Assembly: GCF_004358165.1 (NCBI RefSeq)
Contig: NZ_SMTG01000006.1
Location: 124,001 to 188,000, forward strand
Reading direction: 5' to 3'
DNA length: 64,000 bases
Source: Luteimonas terrae
GTDB taxonomy: Bacteria; Pseudomonadota; Gammaproteobacteria; Xanthomonadales; Xanthomonadaceae
Below are positions 1 to 9,779 of this stretch, piece by piece. The notes below the pieces were generated by a model, which was given only the letters and a program-made list of their open reading frames with translations, had not been told where the DNA came from and searched no databases. The translations under genes and the position numbers were made by a program. The first letter of the stretch is position 1. Each line of letters opens with the position of its first letter.

Positions 1-12
1 TTCCCTGCGGAA

Positions 13-165
13 ATGACGCACCGCACCAACCGCCGCCTGCACGCCGCCATCGCCCGCCCGGCGAGCGCGGCCCCGCGCGCGGGCGCTGCGTCCATCACCA
101 CGATCGTCACCATTACCGGCACCGGTACCACCGGCCACGGGATGTGGACGCGCGCCGCCAGTTGA
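13..165 (+). CDS. thrL: thr operon leader peptide
   Basis: A 50-residue reading frame sits just upstream of thrA and has no other plausible role. Its C-terminal half contains a run, residues 27-41 (positions 91-135), in which seven of fifteen residues are threonine and three are isoleucine. This is the signature of the enterobacterial thr leader, where threonyl- and isoleucyl-tRNA supply decides ribosome stalling. The frame ends at TGA 163-165, just upstream of a strong hairpin at 180-202. The start ATG at 13 is close to the window edge, so its ribosome binding site and promoter cannot be judged. The peptide itself is presumably not functional; only its translation matters. The composition and position are directly visible, the role is inferred from known attenuators. 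Confidence 0.85.
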   Translation: MTHRTNRRLHAAIARPASAAPRAGAASITTIVTITGTGTTGHGMWTRAAS

Positions 166-202
166 TCTGACCGCCCGCTCCGCATCCCGACCCGGGATGC
201 GG
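138..202 (+). promoter_or_regulatory. thr transcription attenuator (antiterminator and terminator)
   Basis: Positions 180-189 and 193-202 form a perfect 10-bp inverted repeat with a 3-nt loop, the terminator-like hairpin. Positions 138-147, inside the end of the leader reading frame, can pair with the same 180-189 strand over 10 bp with a single G-U wobble, giving a mutually exclusive antiterminator. The two competing segments are near-identical copies of CGGGATGYGGACG (138-150 and 193-205). A ribosome stalled on the Thr/Ile codons at 91-132 would leave 138-147 free to pair and release thrABC. No uridine run follows the terminator stem, which is unlike a textbook attenuator. Confidence 0.8.
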
Positions 203-251
203 ACGCCACGTCCCGCCCGCCGGCTGCGGAGCTCCACCCAGGAGTCTCCCG

Positions 252-2771
252 ATGTCCGCTGTCGCCCCACTCGATCCGCCCGCCTTCGCGCGTGCCCCGC
301 AACGCGCCTGCCACGTACACAAGTTCGGCGGCAGCAGCCTCGCCGACGCGGCGCACATCGCCCGGCTCGCTGCGCTGGTTGCCACCGACGCACGGCTGCG
401 CCCAGTCGTGGTCTCGGCGATGGCCGGCACCACCAACGCGCTGGTCGCCCTGGGCGACGCCGCATGCGCAGGCGAGGACTGGAAGCCGGGCTGGGCCGCG
501 CTGCGTACGCGACATCTCGAAACGGCCGACGCGTTCGAATCCGATACGGGCGGCGCATTGCACATCGCGCTGGAAGCGGATCTCGGCGTGCTCGCCCGCG
601 ATCTGCAGACACTGGAGGCGCATGCGGATGCGCGGGACGACGACGCGACACTCGCGCGCATCCACGGCTGCGGCGAGCAGCTGTCCTCGCGGCTGGCGCA
701 AGCCGCGCTCGGCCCGGAGTGGCACCGGCTCGACGCGCGCGAGGTGCTGGTCGTCCACGCCGCCGAGATGGGCGCCGTCGTCGACTGGGATGCGAGCCGG
801 GCGAAACTCGCCGCCTGGCGTCTGGCGCACGGCGCGCGCGATGTGGTGATCACCGGCTTCGTCGCCCGCGATGCCGACGGCCGCGACACCACGCTGGGCC
901 GCAACGGCAGCGACTACTCGGCGGCGATCTTCGCCAACCTGTTCGACGCCGACGCGCTGACGATCTGGACCGACGTCGACGGCGTGCTGTCGGCCGATCC
1001 GCGCCTCGTCCCCGACGCCGTGTGCCTCGACGCGATGTCGTATGCGGAAGCCTGCGAACTCGCCTACTTCGGCGCCAAGGTGCTGCACCCGCAGACGCTG
1101 GCGCCGGTGCAGTCGCGCGGGGTGCCGGTGCGCATCCGCAACAGCCGCAATCCCGCCGCGCCGGGCACGCTGATCGCGCCCGAGGCCGCGCCGGCCGCAT
1201 CGCCGGTCAAGGGCCTGAGCCTGGTGCGCGATGTCGCCGTGCTCGAACTCGTGGGCAACGGCCTGGTCGGCGTGCCCGGCATGGCGGAGCGCCTGTTCGC
1301 CGCGCTGCACGGCGCCGGTGTCTCGGTGACGATGATCTCGCAGGGGTCGTCCGAGCACTCGATCTGCTGCGTTGTGCGCGCCGAACAGGCGCAGCGCGGA
1401 CACGACGCGATCGTCGAGGCCTTCGCCGATGCGATCGCCGAAGGCCAGGCGCAGGGTGTCGCGATGACGGGCGATCTGTGCGTACTGGCCGCGGTCGGCG
1501 ACGGCATGGTCGGCGCGCAAGGCGTCGCCGCGCGCCTGTTCGACGGCCTGGCGCAGGCGCATGTCAACATCCGCGCGATCGCGCAGGGCGCGAGCGAACG
1601 CAACATCTCGGTCGCGATCGCGCAGGACGACGCCACCCGCGCACTGCGTGCCGCACATGCCGCGTTCTGGCTGTCGCCGCAGACGGTGTCCGTCGGCGTG
1701 ATCGGTCCCGGCAACGTGGGACGCGCACTGCTGGCGCAGCTGGGCGAGGTGATCCCGGCGCTGCGAGCGAGGGCCGGCGTCGACCTGCGCCTGCGCGCGC
1801 TCGCCAGCGGCCGGCGCATGCATCTGGCCGATGCGGCACTGGACCCGGCGACTGCAGGCACGCTGCTCGACGAAGCCGCCGCGGCGTGCGATCTCGACGC
1901 CTTCGCCGCGCACGTCCGCGGTGGCCACCTGCCGCACGCGATGATCGTCGACTGCAGCGCCAGCGACGCGGTCGCCGCGAAGTACGCCGACTGGCTCGCC
2001 GCCGGCATCCACGTGGTCACGCCGAACAAGCACGCCGGCAGCGGCGACTGGCAGCGCTACCTGCGCATCGCCGACGCGCGTGCGCAGGGCGCCAGCCGTT
2101 TCCTGTACGAGGCCACGGTCGGCGCCGGCCTGCCGGTCATCGTCACGCTGCGCAACCTGCTCGACACCGGCGACAGCCTGCATGCGATCGACGGCATGCT
2201 CTCGGGGACGCTGGCCTGGCTGTTCAACAGCTACGACGGCCGCCGTCCGTTTTCCGAGCTCGTCCGCGAGGCGCAGGCGCTGGGCTACACCGAACCGGAT
2301 CCGCGCGACGACCTGTCGGGGCTGGATGTCGCCCGCAAGCTCGTGATCCTGGCCCGCGAGGCCGGACGCACGCTGTCGCTGGACGATGTGGCGATCGAAA
2401 GCCTGGTCCCCGAAGCACTGCGCGAGGTGCCGCTGGCGGTCTTCCTCGAGCGCCTTCGAGAGCTGGACGCGCCGATGCAGGCGCGGCTCGAGGCCGCTCG
2501 CGCCGACGGCTGCGGTCTGCGCCACATCGCCCATCTCGGCGCCGATGGTGAGGCGAGTGTTGGCGTGCGCGCGCTTCCCGCCGATCATGCGTGCATGCAT
2601 ACACGCCTGACCGACAATCTCGTCCAGTTCACCACCGCCCGCTACGCCGACAATCCGCTGGTCGTGCAGGGCCCTGGCGCCGGCCCGCAGGTCACCGCCG
2701 CCGGTGTGTTCGGCGACGTGCTGAGCATCGCGCACGCGCTCGGCGCCCGCACCGGCTGGCGCCACGCATGA
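252..2771 (+). CDS. thrA: bifunctional aspartokinase / homoserine dehydrogenase I
   Basis: 839 residues, close to the usual ThrA length of about 820. The N-terminal aspartokinase domain begins with the [13 protein letters not shown] substrate/ATP motif (lysine 24). Two ACT-type regulatory segments follow at about residues 320-470, and the homoserine dehydrogenase domain starts with the nucleotide-binding GVIGPGNVG motif near residue 481. The enzyme phosphorylates aspartate and reduces aspartate semialdehyde to homoserine, the first and third steps of threonine synthesis, and is classically inhibited by threonine. The ATG at 252 follows an AGGAG Shine-Dalgarno site and lies 86 nt after the leader stop. 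The stop overlaps the thrB start in ATGA, which suggests translational coupling. Confidence 0.97.
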   Translation: MSAVAPLDPPAFARAPQRACHVHKFGGSSLADAAHIARLAALVATDARLRPVVVSAMAGTTNALVALGDAACAGEDWKPGWAALRTRHLETADAFESDTGGALHIALEADLGVLARDLQTLEAHADARDDDATLARIHGCGEQLSSRLAQAALGPEWHRLDAREVLVVHAAEMGAVVDWDASRAKLAAWRLAHGARDVVITGFVARDADGRDTTLGRNGSDYSAAIFANLFDADALTIWTDVDGVLSADPRLVPDAVCLDAMSYAEACELAYFGAKVLHPQTLAPVQSRGVPVRIRNSRNPAAPGTLIAPEAAPAASPVKGLSLVRDVAVLELVGNGLVGVPGMAERLFAALHGAGVSVTMISQGSSEHSICCVVRAEQAQRGHDAIVEAFADAIAEGQAQGVAMTGDLCVLAAVGDGMVGAQGVAARLFDGLAQAHVNIRAIAQGASERNISVAIAQDDATRALRAAHAAFWLSPQTVSVGVIGPGNVGRALLAQLGEVIPALRARAGVDLRLRALASGRRMHLADAALDPATAGTLLDEAAAACDLDAFAAHVRGGHLPHAMIVDCSASDAVAAKYADWLAAGIHVVTPNKHAGSGDWQRYLRIADARAQGASRFLYEATVGAGLPVIVTLRNLLDTGDSLHAIDGMLSGTLAWLFNSYDGRRPFSELVREAQALGYTEPDPRDDLSGLDVARKLVILAREAGRTLSLDDVAIESLVPEALREVPLAVFLERLRELDAPMQARLEAARADGCGLRHIAHLGADGEASVGVRALPADHACMHTRLTDNLVQFTTARYADNPLVVQGPGAGPQVTAAGVFGDVLSIAHALGARTGWRHA

Positions 2772-3733
2772 GCAGCGCACCCGATTTCAGAGGCACGATT
2801 GCGCGCGCGTTCGCGCCTGCCAGCGTCGGCAACATCGGCGTCGGCTTCGACGTCCTGGGCCACGTCATCGACGGACCGCGCGATATCGCGCACGTCCGTC
2901 GGATCGACGCGCCGGAGGTCCGCATCGAATCGATCTTCGGCGATGTCGACGGCGCCGACCGGCTGCCTCTGAAGGCTGCCGACAACACCGCCGGACGCGC
3001 CCTGCAGTCCTTGCGCGAGGCGTTGTCGCTGCCGTTCGGTTTCGCGCTGACGCTGGAGAAGGGCATCCCGCTCGGCTCCGGACTCGGGGGCTCGGCCGCC
3101 TCCTGTGTCGCGGCGCTGGTTGCGGCCAACGCGCTGCTCGACGCGCCGCTGTCGCGCGAGGCGCTGTATCCGTTCGCGCTCGACGGTGAATCGGTCGCGT
3201 CCGGCGCACGCCACGGCGACAACGTCGCGCCGATGCTGCTGGGCGGCGTGACGCTGTCGACCGCCGACCGCGCACTCGCACTCGATGTGCCCGACTGGCT
3301 GCATGCGGTCGTCGTGCATCCGGCGCAGGTGCTGGAAACGCGCCGCTCGCGCGCGGTGCTGGCCGAGCCGTATGCGTTGCACGACGTGGTGGCACACAGC
3401 ACGCACCTCGCGCTGTTCCTCACCGGCCTGCAGCGTGGTGATCGCGCGCTCATTCGCGAGGGCCTGCACGACGTGCTGGTCGAGCCGCGGCGTGCGAAGC
3501 TGATTCCCGGGTTCGACGCGGTCAAGGCCGCCGCGCTCGCCCACGACGCGCTCGGCGCCAGCATTTCCGGCGGCGGGCCCAGCGTATTCGCCTGGTTCGA
3601 CTCGCGCGCGGCTGCCGACCGGGCCGCGCCTGCGATGCGCGCAGGCTTCACCGCCACGGGCATCGAGGCGCAGGCCTACGTGTCGCCGGTTGCGGGTCCG
3701 CGTGCCGACCTGCTCGACGGAGACGCGATATGA
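2768..3733 (+). CDS. thrB: homoserine kinase
   Basis: 321 residues of the GHMP kinase family; phosphorylates homoserine to O-phosphohomoserine. The phosphate-binding GHMP loop [12 protein letters not shown] is at about residues 100-112, and the C-terminal glycine motif [12 protein letters not shown] is also present. A longer in-frame extension upstream exists, but the ATG at 2768 overlaps the thrA stop by four bases, gives the normal family length and starts the conserved [15 protein letters not shown] segment near residue 15, so I chose it. The 3' end again overlaps the thrC start in ATGA. The gene is the second member of the thrABC operon and shares its attenuator. Confidence 0.96.
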   Translation: MSSAPDFRGTIARAFAPASVGNIGVGFDVLGHVIDGPRDIAHVRRIDAPEVRIESIFGDVDGADRLPLKAADNTAGRALQSLREALSLPFGFALTLEKGIPLGSGLGGSAASCVAALVAANALLDAPLSREALYPFALDGESVASGARHGDNVAPMLLGGVTLSTADRALALDVPDWLHAVVVHPAQVLETRRSRAVLAEPYALHDVVAHSTHLALFLTGLQRGDRALIREGLHDVLVEPRRAKLIPGFDAVKAAALAHDALGASISGGGPSVFAWFDSRAAADRAAPAMRAGFTATGIEAQAYVSPVAGPRADLLDGDAI

Positions 3734-5028
3734 ACTTCGTCAGCACCCGCGGAAAGGCGCCCGCGGTCGGCATCGACGCGGCACTCGTCGCCGGCCTTGC
3801 ATCCGATGGCGGGCTGTACGTACCGGAATCGATTCCGAGGCTCGACCTGACAACACCGCGCCCCACGCTCGCGGCTACCGCGCAGGCCGTGCTCACGCCA
3901 TGGTTCGCCGGGTCGCGCATCGCGGCGGAACTCGACGCACTCTGCGCGCACGCCTTCGCGTTCGAAGCGCCGTTGCGCCCGCTGTCGGGCACGGGCGACC
4001 ACGTGCTGGAACTCTTCCACGGTCCCACGGCGGCGTTCAAGGATTACGCGGCGCGCTTCCTCGCCAGCGCACTCGGCGCGTTGCGCGATCCCGCCGCACC
4101 CGACACCACGATCCTCGTCGCCACGTCCGGCGATACCGGCGCGGCAGTCGCGTCCGCCTTCCATTGCCGGCCCGGATTTGCGGTCGTCATCCTGTACCCC
4201 GAGGACCGTGTCTCTCCGCGTCAGGCCCATGGGCTGGAATGCTGGGGCGACAACGTGCGTGCCTTCCGCGTGGACGGCAGCTTCGACGACTGCCAGCGCC
4301 TCGCCAAGCAGGCGCTGGCCGATCCCGATCTGCGCGCACGCGTCACGCTGGGCACCGCCAACAGCATCAGTCTGGGGCGTCTGCTGCCGCAGGCCGCGTA
4401 CTACGCGCATGCCGCTGCGCACCACTTCGCGAACACCGGCGGCCTGCTGCACGTCATCGTGCCGACCGGCAACCTCGGCAATGCCAGTGCGGCATTCGTT
4501 GCGCGTGCGATGGGCGCGCCTCTCGGCGAGATCCGCCTCGCCTGCAACGCCAACGACACGCTGCCACGCTTCTTCGACGGCGGCGACTACGCCGCGCAGC
4601 CCACACGGGCGACGCTCGCCAACGCGATGGACGTCGGCGCACCGAGCAACTTCGAGCGCCTGCGCCACTGGCATGCCGATGACGCGGCGCTGCGCGCCGC
4701 CTTCGTCGCCGAGTCGGTCGACGACGCGACGATCCGCGCGACGATCGCGGCCGCGCCCGCGCGCCACGGCATCGTCGCCTGTCCGCACACCGCGACCGCT
4801 CTGCATCTGCTGGCGTCGCTGCGCGCGGCAGGCGACACGCGCGACTGGGCGGTGGTGGCGACCGCACATCCGGCGAAGTTTGACACCATCGTCGAGCCGC
4901 TGATCGGAGCGCCCGTGGCCGTGCCGCCGGCGCTGGCCGACTGCCTGTCGCGACCGGCACAAGGCGCGCCGTTGGACAACGATCGCGCGGCGCTCGCGCG
5001 CGTACTGCTCGGCGAAGCGTCCGGCTGA
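3730..5028 (+). CDS. thrC: threonine synthase
   Basis: 432 residues, a fold-type II PLP enzyme converting O-phosphohomoserine to threonine. The N-terminal MNFVSTRG segment and the PLP lysine (K104) within [17 protein letters not shown] are typical of the enterobacterial-type enzyme, as are the DTGAAV phosphate loop and the GNLGNASA motif. Its start overlaps thrB by four bases and it is the last gene of the operon. A terminator-like hairpin follows 15 nt after the stop. Function and operon position agree, so the assignment is firm. Confidence 0.97.
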   Translation: MNFVSTRGKAPAVGIDAALVAGLASDGGLYVPESIPRLDLTTPRPTLAATAQAVLTPWFAGSRIAAELDALCAHAFAFEAPLRPLSGTGDHVLELFHGPTAAFKDYAARFLASALGALRDPAAPDTTILVATSGDTGAAVASAFHCRPGFAVVILYPEDRVSPRQAHGLECWGDNVRAFRVDGSFDDCQRLAKQALADPDLRARVTLGTANSISLGRLLPQAAYYAHAAAHHFANTGGLLHVIVPTGNLGNASAAFVARAMGAPLGEIRLACNANDTLPRFFDGGDYAAQPTRATLANAMDVGAPSNFERLRHWHADDAALRAAFVAESVDDATIRATIAAAPARHGIVACPHTATALHLLASLRAAGDTRDWAVVATAHPAKFDTIVEPLIGAPVAVPPALADCLSRPAQGAPLDNDRAALARVLLGEASG

Positions 5029-5043
5029 TCGACGCCAACGAAA

Positions 5044-5068
5044 AAGGGCCTCCACGCGGGAGGCCCTT
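5044..5068. terminator. shared intrinsic terminator between thrC and the BON gene
   Basis: Arms 5044-5053 and 5059-5068 form a perfect 10-bp GC-rich stem (AAGGGCCTCC and its complement) with a 5-nt loop. Read on the minus strand it is followed by TTTTT, a good terminator for the convergent BON-domain gene. On the plus strand only two T residues follow, so it would end thrABC less efficiently. Confidence 0.8.
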
Positions 5069-5093
5069 CGAATACTGCGGTAACGGCTAGCGG

Positions 5094-5447
5094 TCAGTTC
5101 GCCGGGCCGACCTTCAGCTGCGCGGTATCGACGCGTGTCACGCCCTCGATGTCTGTGGCGATCGCCTTGGCGCGATCGATCTGCGCCTGCGACTCCACAT
5201 CGCCGGACAGGCTCACTGTGCCGTTGGTCGTCTCGACCTTGATGTCCAGGCCGGCAACGTCGCTCGATGCCAGCAGATCGGCCTTGACCTTGGTGGTGAT
5301 CCACGTATCCGACACCGGCTGGTCGGATTCCGACTGCGCGGCGACGGTGCGCTCGGAGCGGTCCTGCATGTCCTGTGCGACGGCCGTGCCTGCGATGAGC
5401 ATCGAGCCGGCGATCGCGGCGCCCAGAAGGGTGGTGTGCATCTTCAT
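5094..5447 (-). CDS. periplasmic BON-domain protein
   Basis: 117 residues with an N-terminal signal peptide (MKMHTTLLGAAIAGSMLIAG, cleavage likely after AVAQ). A single BON domain follows at about residues 45-115, recognisable by TWITTKVKADLL, the NGTVSLSGDV strand-turn and the closing VTRVDTAQLKV. BON proteins such as OsmY are periplasmic and often osmotic or envelope-stress induced, thought to bind phospholipid or stabilise the envelope. The start at 5447 is preferred over one six codons upstream because AAGGA lies eight bases before it. The gene is convergent with thrC, is monocistronic and ends at the shared terminator. The specific substrate cannot be told from sequence. Confidence 0.85.
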   Translation of the reverse strand: MKMHTTLLGAAIAGSMLIAGTAVAQDMQDRSERTVAAQSESDQPVSDTWITTKVKADLLASSDVAGLDIKVETTNGTVSLSGDVESQAQIDRAKAIATDIEGVTRVDTAQLKVGPAN

Positions 5448-5560
5448 GGCGGTGTGTCCTTGCATTGGGTGTGACTGGAGTGTGCGAACGCATCCGTGCC
5501 TGCGAAGTGAAGCGATTCCTGTTCACGGACCACTGATGAGGCGCTTGTTATCAGCCGCTC

Positions 5561-6652
5561 ATGAAATCCGCAGCCACGACCTCGCACGCCCTGCCCGCCG
5601 ACCATCAGAACGTGCTCGCCGCGAAAGAAGCAGGGCTGCGCTGGGTCTGTGACGATCAGCCCGGTCTGAGTCGGCGACGCGTCGGCAAGGGCTTCAGCTA
5701 TCGCGATGCGGATGGTCACGTTGTCCGCGACCGCGAGACGCTCGAGCGCGTGCGCAAGCTCGCGATTCCGCCTGCGTATCGCGACGTGTGGATCTGTGCG
5801 CGCGCGAACGGCCACCTGCAGGCAACCGGCCGCGATGCGCGCGGCCGCAAGCAGTATCGCTATCACCCCGAGTGGAGCGCAGTGCGTGGGCTGGGCAAGT
5901 TCGACCGCATCGTCGCATTCGCCGCAGCATTGCCGAAGCTGCGGCGCGCACTCGCGCGCGACCTGAAACTGCCGGGTCTGCAGCGCGATCGCGTCCTCGC
6001 CATCGTGGTGTCGCTGATGGCGCAGACCTTCGTGCGCGTGGGCAACGACAGCTATACCCGCAGCAACGGCTCCTTCGGCCTGACCACCTTGCGTAACCGG
6101 CACTTCGAGCTGATCCGTGGCGGTCGCGCGCGCCTGAAATTCCGTGGCAAGAGCGGACAGGAACAGGACATCGAACTCGACGATGCGAAACTCACCGCGC
6201 TGGTGCGCAAGGTGCAGCAGCTGCCGGGGCAGGCGCTGTTCCAGTACCTCGACGACGACGGCGAGCGTCACGGGATCGACTCGGGCATGGTCAACGAATA
6301 TCTGCGCGACGCGATGGGCGGCACGTTCACTGCCAAGGATTTCCGCACCTGGGGTGGCACATTGATGGCGTTCCGACGCTTCGCCGCCATGCCCTTGCCC
6401 GAAGGCCGCAAAGGCGGCGCACCGACCGAACGCGCGCTCGCCAAGCAGGAGAAGATCGTCATCGCCGACGTCGCCGACGCGCTCGGCAACACGGTATCTG
6501 TGTGCCGGAAGGCCTACATCGATCCGGTGCTCTATCCCGCTTGGCGCGACGGCAGTCTGCAGCGTGCAGCCGCCACCGCGCGCGGAGCGCGGCAGTGGGA
6601 GATGGCCTGCCTGAAGCTGCTTCGGCGCGCGCATCGCAGCGTCCGCAAGTAG
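5561..6652 (+). CDS. DNA topoisomerase IB
   Basis: 363 residues, matching the poxvirus-like bacterial topoisomerase IB family, which relaxes supercoils through a 3'-phosphotyrosine intermediate. The catalytic tyrosine is Y319 in VCRKAYIDP, and arginine R262 lies in KDFRTWGGT; R159 in FVRVGNDSY and lysine 197 in the FRGKSG turn fit the remaining active-site positions. The N-terminal domain carries the conserved GRDARGRKQYRYH segment (residues 90-102). The position equivalent to the vaccinia active-site histidine reads LGNT, as I recall for other bacterial members. The gene stands alone between the BON gene (divergent) and the ilv leader region. Confidence 0.93.
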   Translation: MKSAATTSHALPADHQNVLAAKEAGLRWVCDDQPGLSRRRVGKGFSYRDADGHVVRDRETLERVRKLAIPPAYRDVWICARANGHLQATGRDARGRKQYRYHPEWSAVRGLGKFDRIVAFAAALPKLRRALARDLKLPGLQRDRVLAIVVSLMAQTFVRVGNDSYTRSNGSFGLTTLRNRHFELIRGGRARLKFRGKSGQEQDIELDDAKLTALVRKVQQLPGQALFQYLDDDGERHGIDSGMVNEYLRDAMGGTFTAKDFRTWGGTLMAFRRFAAMPLPEGRKGGAPTERALAKQEKIVIADVADALGNTVSVCRKAYIDPVLYPAWRDGSLQRAAATARGARQWEMACLKLLRRAHRSVRK

Positions 6653-6687
6653 GACGCGGCGCCCGCGAATCGTTCGCCAAGTAACTG

Positions 6688-6716
6688 TTGACACGTCCTG
6701 CACGGCCGTGTTTTTC
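6688..6716 (+). promoter_or_regulatory. probable promoter of the ilv-leu operon
   Basis: A perfect TTGACA -35 hexamer at 6688-6693 is followed after 17 bp by TTTTTC (6711-6716), a weak -10 candidate. It lies 9 nt upstream of the leader-peptide start. The -35 match and the spacing support it; the -10 match is poor. Confidence 0.55.
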
Positions 6717-6724
6717 TCGACTCC

Positions 6725-6874
6725 ATGACGCAGCGCAACAACCACCCGCAGACCGCCATCGCCGCACGCCTCCAGGCGCGCGACGAGCGCCTGCCGGTCG
6801 CGCTCACCTCGGCCATTCTCCTTCTCGTACTCCTTATTACCGTCCTACCAGGCGCGGGAATGGGGTTCGTGTAG
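6725..6874 (+). CDS. ilvL: ilv operon leader peptide
   Basis: A 49-residue frame with ATG at 6725 and TAG at 6872-6874. Residues 31-41 (6815-6847) read [11 protein letters not shown], so ten of eleven codons specify Leu, Ile or Val. These codons are ATT, CTC, CTT, GTA, CTA and GTC, whereas the structural genes around it use almost only CTG, GTC/GTG and ATC. That bias toward less-used codons is expected of a stall sequence. The run ends three nucleotides before the antiterminator strand at 6851. This is the pattern of the E. coli ilvL leader, extended to all three branched-chain amino acids. Confidence 0.88.
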   Translation: MTQRNNHPQTAIAARLQARDERLPVALTSAILLLVLLITVLPGAGMGFV

Positions 6875-6939
6875 GAAATACGAAACCCACGGTCGAAAGA
6901 ACCGAAAACCCCGCGCCGAGAGGCGCGGGGTTTTTGTTT
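6851..6939 (+). promoter_or_regulatory. ilv-leu attenuator (antiterminator and intrinsic terminator)
   Basis: The terminator is a 9-bp GC stem (6909-6917 with 6922-6930) closed by a GAGA loop and followed by TTTTTGTTT; AAAA upstream extends the stem. The competing antiterminator is GGCGCGGG at 6851-6858, which pairs perfectly with 6910-6917. It lies inside the last codons of the leader peptide, right after the Ile/Leu/Val run. Stalling on 6815-6847 would leave 6851-6858 free to block the terminator. ilvC starts 63 nt after the T-run, so all genes to ilvD lie behind this switch. Confidence 0.9.
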
Positions 6940-7002
6940 GGCCGGTCGAAAAGCCTCGCCGCATCCCCGCCTCCTTCCACCCGCAATCGGACATCACTTC
7001 CC

Positions 7003-8010
7003 ATGAGCAATGCCACACCCTCCATCGCGATCGTCGGCTACGGCAGTCAGGGCCGCGCGCACGCGCTGAACCTGCGCGATTCCGGCTTCCAGGTCGTCGT
7101 CGGCCTGCGTCCCGGCGGCCCGACCGAACGACAAGCCAAGGCCGACGGCTTCACCGTCAGGACGCCTGCCGATGCGGTCGCCGACGCCGATCTGGTGGCC
7201 GTGCTGACGCCCGACATGGTGCAGAAGCAGCTCTACGCCGACGTGCTGGCGCCGCACATGAAACAGGGCGCCTGCCTGCTGTTCGCGCACGGCCTCAACG
7301 TGCACTTCGACATGATCGCCCCGCGCGCCGATCTGGATGTGGTGCTGGTGGCGCCCAAGGGCCCGGGCGCGCTGGTGCGCCGCGAATACGAAATCGGTCG
7401 CGGCGTGCCCTGCATCTACGCGGTGCATCAGGACCCCACCGGCAACGCCGAGCAGCTGGCGCTGACCTATGCCGCGGGCCTGGGCGGTGCGCGCGCCAAC
7501 ATCATCAGGACGACGTTCAAGGAAGAAACCGAGACCGACCTGTTCGGCGAGCAGGCGGTGCTGTGCGGCGGCGCGTCGTCGCTGGTGCAGGCCGGCTTCG
7601 AGACGCTGGTCGAGGCCGGCTACCAGCCCGAGATCGCGTACTACGAGGTGCTGCACGAGCTGAAGCTGATCGTCGACCTGTTCTACGAGGGCGGCATCAC
7701 CCGCATGCTCGAGTTCGTGTCCGAGACCGCGCAATACGGCGATTTCGTCAGCGGGCCGCGGGTCATCGACGCCTCGGTCAAGGCCCGCATGAAGGACGTG
7801 CTGACCGACATCCAGAACGGCACGTTCACCCGCAACTGGCAGGCCGAATACGACGCCGGCCTGCCGAACTACCGGAAGTTCCAGCAGGCCGACAAGGACC
7901 ACCCGATCGAGCACGTCGGCAAGCAGCTGCGCGCGAAGATGACCTGGCTGGGTGAGCAGACCGGGGCGCAGGCCGGCGCGCCGGCGCAACCGCAGAGCGA
8001 GGCCGCCTGA
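7003..8010 (+). CDS. ilvC: ketol-acid reductoisomerase (class I)
   Basis: 335 residues, the short class I form. The N-terminal Rossmann motif [17 protein letters not shown] is at residues 13-29, and the helical C-terminal domain carries the metal/substrate acidic pair in [14 protein letters not shown]. The enzyme isomerises and reduces acetolactate and acetohydroxybutyrate in valine and isoleucine synthesis. An in-frame extension upstream is possible, but it would run across the attenuator; the ATG at 7003 gives the standard start. The C-terminus ends in a short Ala/Gln-rich tail. The stop overlaps the ilvG start in TGATG, and this is the first structural gene of the operon. Confidence 0.97.
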   Translation: MSNATPSIAIVGYGSQGRAHALNLRDSGFQVVVGLRPGGPTERQAKADGFTVRTPADAVADADLVAVLTPDMVQKQLYADVLAPHMKQGACLLFAHGLNVHFDMIAPRADLDVVLVAPKGPGALVRREYEIGRGVPCIYAVHQDPTGNAEQLALTYAAGLGGARANIIRTTFKEETETDLFGEQAVLCGGASSLVQAGFETLVEAGYQPEIAYYEVLHELKLIVDLFYEGGITRMLEFVSETAQYGDFVSGPRVIDASVKARMKDVLTDIQNGTFTRNWQAEYDAGLPNYRKFQQADKDHPIEHVGKQLRAKMTWLGEQTGAQAGAPAQPQSEAA

Positions 8011-9779
8011 TGAACGGCGCCCGCTGGCTGGTGCAGGCCCTGGAAGCCGAGGGGGTCGAGACGATCTTCGGTTACCCGGGCGGCGCGATCATGCCGTTCT
8101 ACGACGCGCTGCACGGCGCGTCGCTGAAGCACGTGCTGGTCCGCCACGAACAGGGCGCGGCCTTCGCCGCGAACGGGTTCGCACGGGCCAGCGGGCGCAC
8201 CGGCGTATGCGTCGCGACTTCGGGTCCCGGCGCATCGAATCTGATCACCGGCATCGCCGATGCGATGCTGGACTCGGTGCCGATGGTCGTCATCACCGGT
8301 CAGGTGGCGACGCCGCTGATGGGCACCGATGCATTCCAGGAACTGGACGTGTTCGGCATGACCCTGCCGATCGTCAAGCACAGCTTCCTGCTGCGCAGCG
8401 TCGACGAGCTGCCCAATGTCGTCGCCGAAGCCTTCCGCATCGCGCGTTCGGGCCGTCCGGGCCCGGTGCTGATCGACCTGCCCAAGGACGTGCAGATCGG
8501 CGATGCCACGCACCTGGGCGCGCATGTGCCCTCGCAGGCCGACGCCATGCCGGCCTGCGCCGACCATGCACTGCATGAAGCGGCGGCGCTGATCTCGCAA
8601 GCCGAACGCCCGGTGGTCTACGGCGGTGGCGGCATCATCCTGGGCGATGCGCTGGAGGCGTTCCGCGAGTTCGCCGACCTGACGCAAATCCCGACCGTGC
8701 TGACGCTGCGCGGTCTGGGCGCATTGCCGCCGTCGCATCCGGCGAACCTGGGCATGCTGGGCATGCACGGCACCCGCGCAGCGAATCTGGCGGTGCAGGA
8801 ATCGGATCTGCTGATCGTCGTCGGTGCGCGCTTCGACGACCGCGCGACCGGCAAGCTGGCCGAGTTCGCGCCGCATGCGCGCATCGTGCATCTGGACGGC
8901 GACGGCTGCGAGATCGGTAAGCTGCGCGACACCGATGTGTCGGTCTGCGGCGATGTCGCCACCAGCCTGTCGCGCCTGGCCGCGCCGTGTGCGGCGCAGA
9001 TGCAGGGGCGTCATGCGGTCGCGCGCAGCGCGTGGCGCGAGCTGTGCGCGCAGCGGCGCGAGACATTCGCCGCGCGCTACGACGCACCCGGCGACAAGGT
9101 CTTCGCGCCGGCACTGCTGAAGCGCATGAGCGAACTGGCGCCCGATGCGGTCGTGGCCTGCGACGTCGGCCAGCACCAGATGTGGGTCGCGCAGCACTGG
9201 CGTTTCGACCATCCGCGCAAGCACCTGACCAGCGGCGCGCTGGGCGCGATGGGCTTCGGCCTGCCGGCTGCGATCGGCGCGCAGATGGAAGATCCGTTGC
9301 GACGCGTGGTCTGCGTCAGCGGCGACGGCTCCTTCATGATGAACGTGCAGGAGCTGGCGACGCTGAAGCGCTACCGCGTGCCGGTCAAGATCATCCTGCT
9401 CGACAACTCGGCGCTGGGCATGGTGCGCCAGTGGCAGGAGCTGTTCTTCGAGCGCCGTTATTCCGAGATCGACCTGTCCGACAACCCGGACTTCGCCGAA
9501 GTGGCACGCGCCTTCGGCATCCAGGCGCTGTCGGTCGACAAGGCCGCCGATGTCGATGCCGCACTGGCTGCGCTGCTGGCCGCCGACGGCCCGGCGCTGC
9601 TGCACGTCGCCATCGACACCGCCGCCAACGTCTGGCCGCTGGTGCCGCCCAACCACAACAACGCGCAGATGCTCGATGCCGACGAGGTCACCTCGCTCGA
9701 CGTCGGCGCACCGGCCGTGCCCGCTGCCGGACCCGTTACCACTGTCCCCAAGGAATCGAGCCATGCGTTACCAGTGTGA
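8010..9779 (+). CDS. ilvG: acetolactate synthase large (catalytic) subunit
   Basis: 589 residues, a ThDP-dependent enzyme. It has the activating glutamate E47 in RHEQGAAFAANG, the GPGASN loop and the ThDP/magnesium motif SGDGSFMMNVQEL with the distal asparagine in LLDNSALGM. It condenses two pyruvates, or pyruvate and 2-oxobutyrate, at the branch into valine/leucine or isoleucine. The adjacent small IlvM-type subunit suggests an AHAS II-like enzyme rather than an IlvBN/IlvIH enzyme. The last 17 bases overlap ilvM in another frame, so translation is probably coupled. The symbol ilvG is chosen from this pairing; ilvB would also be defensible. Confidence 0.94.
   Translation: MNGARWLVQALEAEGVETIFGYPGGAIMPFYDALHGASLKHVLVRHEQGAAFAANGFARASGRTGVCVATSGPGASNLITGIADAMLDSVPMVVITGQVATPLMGTDAFQELDVFGMTLPIVKHSFLLRSVDELPNVVAEAFRIARSGRPGPVLIDLPKDVQIGDATHLGAHVPSQADAMPACADHALHEAAALISQAERPVVYGGGGIILGDALEAFREFADLTQIPTVLTLRGLGALPPSHPANLGMLGMHGTRAANLAVQESDLLIVVGARFDDRATGKLAEFAPHARIVHLDGDGCEIGKLRDTDVSVCGDVATSLSRLAAPCAAQMQGRHAVARSAWRELCAQRRETFAARYDAPGDKVFAPALLKRMSELAPDAVVACDVGQHQMWVAQHWRFDHPRKHLTSGALGAMGFGLPAAIGAQMEDPLRRVVCVSGDGSFMMNVQELATLKRYRVPVKIILLDNSALGMVRQWQELFFERRYSEIDLSDNPDFAEVARAFGIQALSVDKAADVDAALAALLAADGPALLHVAIDTAANVWPLVPPNHNNAQMLDADEVTSLDVGAPAVPAAGPVTTVPKESSHALPV

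Noticed and set aside
197..2551. A 784-residue open frame overlapping thrA in another frame, and similar long frames over leuA and the oxidase genes
   Set aside because: They lie over genes with unmistakable domains, are Arg/Ala/Pro-rich and have no domain or ribosome site. Long shadow frames are expected at this GC content.
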